This document shows positions 1 through 5,196 of a stretch of DNA of 5,196 nt, piece by piece; position 1 is the first letter of the stretch, and every line of letters starts with the position of its first letter. A program made the position numbers and the translations under genes. The notes beneath the pieces were generated by a model, which saw only the letters and a list, made by a program, of their open reading frames with translations, was not told where the DNA came from and ran no database searches. The stretch comes from an uncultured Eubacteriales bacterium. Its GTDB lineage: Bacteria > Bacillota > Clostridia > Oscillospirales > Oscillospiraceae. The stretch lies in the NCBI GenBank assembly GCA_900546075.1, contig URBH01000089.1:1-5196 (forward strand), given 5' to 3'.

Positions 1-240
1 AATGTAAGCGGAAACTTCCATACCGTTGGTCAGACGCACACGGGCGATCTTACGCAGAGCGGAGTTCGGCTTCTTGGGGGTGGTGGTACGAACGGCAGTA
101 CATACACCGCGCTTCTGAGGGGAAGGCAGATTCGTCGCCTTGTTCTCCAGAGTGTTCAGACCTCTCTGCAGAGCGGGGGCGGTGGACTTGTAGGTAACCT
201 GCTGACGGCCATTTCTTACGAGCTGATTAAAAGTAGGCAT
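1..240 (-). CDS. rpsL: 30S ribosomal protein S12, 5' part (3' end outside the window)
   Basis: S12 is a decoding-centre protein of the small ribosomal subunit. The window holds its first 80 residues, beginning MPTFNQLVRNGRQQ. The conserved core PQKRGVCT (residues 41-48) is followed by TTTPKKPNSALRKIARVRLTN (about 52-72), the S12 signature. The classical streptomycin-resistance lysine is present as K43, so this allele looks wild type at that site. Residue 10 is Asn where the relatives I recall have Lys, a minor difference. The start is the ATG at 238-240, preceded by GAAAGGAGA at a good distance. The upstream neighbour is an L7Ae-like gene on the same strand, 77 nt away, and the two probably share its promoter. 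By the usual gene order of Bacillota, rpsG, fusA and tuf would follow outside the window. Identification is certain; the C-terminal part is simply not visible. Confidence 0.98.
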   Translation of the reverse strand, partial: MPTFNQLVRNGRQQVTYKSTAPALQRGLNTLENKATNLPSPQKRGVCTAVRTTTPKKPNSALRKIARVRLTNGMEVSAYI

Positions 241-246
241 CAATTT

Positions 247-255
247 TCTCCTTTC
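247..255 (-). promoter_or_regulatory. Ribosome binding site of rpsL
   Basis: On the minus strand this reads GAAAGGAGA, with the core GGAG at 248-251 and a 7-nt spacer to the ATG at 240. It is a strong Shine-Dalgarno sequence and fixes the rpsL start. It lies immediately downstream of the structured spacer at 260-312, so folding there could influence its accessibility. Confidence 0.9.
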
Positions 256-259
256 TTTT

Positions 260-312
260 GTTCTCGCCATTTCGGCGGGTCTTATATTCTACGGACGGTT
301 GTCCGATAGAAC
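260..312 (-). promoter_or_regulatory. Structured spacer between the L7Ae-like gene and rpsL (putative RNA leader)
   Basis: Read as minus-strand RNA, this spacer can form a hairpin at 287-311. UUCUA pairs with UAGAA and CGGAC with GUCCG around an AACC loop, giving 10 bp with one bulged U. A second small hairpin at 265-277 pairs CGCC with GGCG. An alternative outer stem, GUUCU (308-312) with AGAAC (260-264), would enclose both and compete with the base of the first hairpin. No U-tract follows, so it is not an intrinsic terminator. The pairings are read directly. A regulatory role, for example r-protein feedback, mRNA processing or translation control of rpsL, is inference. Confidence 0.45.
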
Positions 313-317
313 CAAAG

Positions 318-599
318 TCAATCCACGACGGCGGCAGCCGCCGCGCCCACCTCGATGCCGCAGGCACGGCCAAGCACGGCCATACTGGGAACCCAGGCAG
401 TCTGGACTTCCTTCGACCGGCACAGCAGCACGATGGGCTCTATGACGGCAGGATCGGCATTTTCAGCCAGAAAAACATACCTGGCGCGGCCTGCCTCCAC
501 AGCTTTTTTCAGCTGCTTCGCGCCGACCACCGTCTTAACGCCGGTAAGGTCTGGCACATTGCCGCACTCGGGTATTCTACTTTCCTTTTTTGTATCCAT
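318..599 (-). CDS. ybxF: L7Ae/YbxF-type K-turn RNA-binding ribosomal protein
   Basis: This is a small L7Ae-family protein, related to the Bacillus YbxF product encoded at the same place between rpoC and rpsL; family members bind kink-turn RNA. Diagnostic segments are VVGAKQLKKAVEAG, then FLAENADPAV, then VPSMAVLGRACGIEVGAAAA, covering the whole fold through a short C-terminus ending VVD and TGA at 318-320. The start is uncertain. The ATG at 597-599 gives 93 residues but sits only about 0-5 nt after the expected transcription start. An ATA at 573-575 has AAGGA 7 nt upstream and would give 85 residues. A GTG at 555-557 gives 79 residues and best matches the family length (YbxF is about 82) but has only a weak GAG in front. 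An ATG at 618-620 lies upstream of the -10 box and is unlikely. The family call is firm; the coordinate given is a compromise. Confidence 0.9.
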   Translation of the reverse strand: MDTKKESRIPECGNVPDLTGVKTVVGAKQLKKAVEAGRARYVFLAENADPAVIEPIVLLCRSKEVQTAWVPSMAVLGRACGIEVGAAAAAVVD

Positions 600-609
600 A
601 CAAGATGAT

Positions 610-637
610 ATTATACGCATTTTTTCAGGATTGTCAA
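610..637 (-). promoter_or_regulatory. Consensus sigma-A promoter of the L7Ae-rpsL operon
   Basis: On the minus strand the -35 box TTGACA (632-637) and the -10 box TATAAT (610-615) both match the consensus perfectly, with a 16-bp spacer. Transcription should start around 599-604. This indicates that the ribosomal protein operon has its own strong promoter rather than depending on read-through from rpoBC. Confidence 0.88.
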
Positions 638-660
638 CAAATTTTCCAGATTTTTTTCGT
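638..660 (-). promoter_or_regulatory. A/T-rich UP-like element upstream of the L7Ae promoter
   Basis: Directly upstream of the -35 box the minus strand carries A-tracts (a run of seven A, then GGAAAATTT) in an otherwise GC-rich genome. The position and composition fit an UP element contacted by the RNA polymerase alpha C-terminal domains, as expected for a highly expressed ribosomal operon. The composition is seen; the function is inferred. Confidence 0.55.
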
Positions 661-672
661 TGTCCCTTTTCT

Positions 673-717
673 GCAAATTGGTGAATCCGCTCATTTTATC
701 GCAATTTGCGGTTCACC
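673..717. repeat. Two interleaved inverted repeats in the divergent control region (candidate operator)
   Basis: GCAAATTG (673-680) is a perfect inverted copy of CAATTTGC (702-709). GGTGAATCCGC (680-690) is an inverted copy of GCGGTTCACC (708-717) with one extra T. The arms are ordered a, b, a', b', so they cannot nest as one hairpin. The block sits between the two divergent promoters, upstream of both -35 boxes. This is more typical of protein-binding DNA than of an RNA structure. The likely ligand is the ribbon-helix-helix protein encoded next door, but that is inference. Confidence 0.5.
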
Positions 718-719
718 GC

Positions 720-748
720 TTGCAATTCCCCCACCGTCTTATTACAAT
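720..748 (+). promoter_or_regulatory. Promoter of the ribbon-helix-helix gene
   Basis: A -35 box TTGCAA (720-725, 4 of 6 consensus bases) and a -10 box TACAAT (743-748, 5 of 6) are separated by 17 bp. They would start transcription near 755, about 25 nt before the ATG at 780. It is weaker than the divergent L7Ae promoter. Its -10 box overlaps the direct repeat at 745-766. Confidence 0.65.
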
Positions 749-766
749 TGCATCAAAATTGCGTCA
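745..766 (+). repeat. Tandem 11-bp direct repeat, candidate autoregulatory operator
   Basis: CAATTGCATCA (745-755) is followed without gap by AAATTGCGTCA (756-766); 9 of 11 positions match, with an identical AATTGC-TCA core. It covers the 3' part of the -10 box, the predicted start site and the beginning of the Shine-Dalgarno region. The period is about one helical turn. Ribbon-helix-helix repressors often bind tandem short sites in register, so this would be a natural operator for the gene it precedes. Binding is inferred. Confidence 0.5.
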
Positions 767-779
767 GAGGTGAGCCAAT

Positions 780-965
780 ATGAAAGATGATTTCCCCCGG
801 TATACGCTGCGCATTTCTCAGATTCTGCTGGACAAGATTGGATATATTGCCGAATACGAGGGTCGAACCAAAAATAAGGAAATTGAACATCTGATAAAGA
901 AGCGCATTGCGGAATTTGAGGCCGCGCACGGCGTTATAGACGAAGCCGCCCTCGCATCCGGCTGA
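780..965 (+). CDS. Arc-like ribbon-helix-helix DNA-binding protein, 61 residues
   Basis: This small protein resembles Arc/MetJ-type regulators, which dimerise and insert a two-stranded beta ribbon into the DNA major groove. Residues 7-12 (RYTLRI) are the predicted ribbon, with R7, T9 and R11 in the places of the DNA-contacting side chains of Arc. Helix A covers about 14-27 and helix B about 31-48. The GRTKNKEI stretch (28-35) matches the GRSVNSEI turn of Arc. A short tail, VIDEAALASG, follows. AGAGGTGA (766-773) lies 6 nt before the ATG, and a promoter precedes it. The gene opposes all its neighbours, sits between rpoC and the L7Ae gene, and is visibly richer in A/T codons than rpoC. No toxin gene adjoins it, so an antitoxin role is not supported. 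The fold call is strong; the target is unknown, with autoregulation most likely. Confidence 0.88.
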   Translation: MKDDFPRYTLRISQILLDKIGYIAEYEGRTKNKEIEHLIKKRIAEFEAAHGVIDEAALASG

Positions 966-981
966 TGCGAGGGTCATTTTT
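949..981 (+). terminator. Intrinsic terminator of the ribbon-helix-helix gene, overlapping its stop codon
   Basis: CCCTCGCATC (949-958) and GATGCGAGGG (964-973) form a perfect 10-bp stem with a 5-nt loop. It is followed by TCATTTTTATCATTTTC, which supplies the U-rich tract. The stop TGA (963-965) lies in the loop and the first stem bases, so the last codons encode the terminator. On the minus strand no U-tract follows, so it should act mainly on the plus-strand transcript. Confidence 0.88.
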
Positions 982-999
982 ATCATTTTCAATATTGCA

Positions 1000-1035
1000 A
1001 ATCCGGCCGCCGCCCTTTCGGGCAGCGGCCGGATT
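1000..1035 (-). terminator. Strong hairpin between the convergent rpoC and ribbon-helix-helix genes (probable rpoC terminator)
   Basis: AATCCGGCCGC (1000-1010) pairs perfectly with GCGGCCGGATT (1025-1035). After one C-A mismatch a further 4 bp close a 4-nt loop, which reads GAAA on the minus strand. It begins 5 nt after the rpoC stop codon. The minus-strand tract after the stem is poor in U (AUUUGCAAUAUU). The plus-strand side (ATTCTTGTTAATTC) is somewhat richer, so it may work in both directions or act as a 3' mRNA stabiliser. The hairpin is certain; its termination efficiency is not. Confidence 0.7.
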
Positions 1036-1039
1036 CTTG

Positions 1040-4735
<3,696 letters not shown>

Positions 4736-4742
4736 GTTTCAG

Positions 4743-4747
4743 CCTCC
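4743..4747 (-). promoter_or_regulatory. Ribosome binding site of rpoC, abutting the rpoB stop codon
   Basis: On the minus strand the rpoB stop TAA (4748-4750) is followed at once by GGAGG (4743-4747), then 7 nt to the rpoC ATG. The combined TAAGGAGG is a full anti-Shine-Dalgarno match. This spacing suits translational coupling, which would help keep beta and beta' equimolar. The coupling is inferred. Confidence 0.92.

Positions 4748-5196
<449 letters not shown>

Noticed and set aside
260..312. Intrinsic terminator or attenuator between the L7Ae-like gene and rpsL
   Set aside because: The hairpin is followed by UAUAAGACCC rather than a U-run, so intrinsic termination is not supported; it is kept only as a structured leader.
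618..620. ATG at 618-620 as the start of the L7Ae-like protein
   Set aside because: The -10 box lies at 610-615, downstream of this codon, so a transcript from the consensus promoter would not contain it, and the extra residues (MRIISSC) match nothing in the family.
258..790. Overlapping plus-strand open frames at 258-608, 355-684 and 590-790
   Set aside because: They are antisense to the L7Ae-like gene or cross the promoter region, resemble no known family, and have no convincing ribosome binding site or promoter of their own.
780..965. Ribbon-helix-helix protein as the antitoxin of a toxin-antitoxin pair
   Set aside because: It is followed directly by its own terminator and by convergent rpoC; there is no second small gene for a toxin on either side.
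753..992. Minus-strand open frame of 79 codons opposite the ribbon-helix-helix gene
   Set aside because: The plus-strand frame has a clear domain, ribosome binding site, promoter and terminator, while this frame reads through the terminator stem and has no recognisable domain.

Overview
The window is a chromosomal core segment of a low-divergence Gram-positive organism. The RNA polymerase genes and the str-type ribosomal operon both lie on the minus strand, in the order rpoB, rpoC, L7Ae-like gene, rpsL. The gene order, the RpoC without the large trigger-loop insertion seen in enterobacteria, the acidic RpoB tail and the clostridial-type S12 N-terminus point to Clostridia (Bacillota). The GC-rich codon choice suggests an Oscillospiraceae/Ruminococcaceae-like gut lineage; that family placement is inference.

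Layout from high to low coordinates on the minus strand: the 3' end of rpoB (4748-5196, cut by the window edge); a 12-nt gap carrying a strong ribosome binding site; complete rpoC (1040-4735); a very stable hairpin (1000-1035); an L7Ae/YbxF-type K-turn-binding protein gene (ends at 318); a structured 77-nt spacer; and the first 80 codons of rpsL (1-240, cut by the window edge). Between rpoC and the L7Ae gene a single small gene runs the other way (780-965, plus strand). It encodes a 61-residue Arc-like ribbon-helix-helix DNA-binding protein with its own promoter, ribosome binding site and terminator.

The most interesting part is the divergent control region, about 600-780. Toward the L7Ae/rpsL side it has a perfect-consensus sigma-A promoter (TTGACA, 16 bp, TATAAT) with an A/T-rich upstream element. 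Toward the ribbon-helix-helix gene it has a second promoter (TTGCAA, 17 bp, TACAAT). Between and around them are two interleaved inverted repeats and an 11-bp tandem direct repeat covering the -10/+1 region, an arrangement expected for operators of a small ribbon-helix-helix repressor. The economical hypothesis is an autoregulated regulator that may also touch the promoter of the ribosomal protein operon. The sequence suggests this but does not prove it.

A second puzzle is the L7Ae start. The strong promoter lies so close that the first downstream ATG would be essentially leaderless, while a well-placed Shine-Dalgarno sequence faces an ATA codon and the best family-length start is a GTG. The large genes themselves look intact and ordinary, apart from an Ala/Lys-rich insertion in RpoC and a seven-Asp run in RpoB. 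There are no mobile elements, CRISPR arrays, tRNA or rRNA genes.
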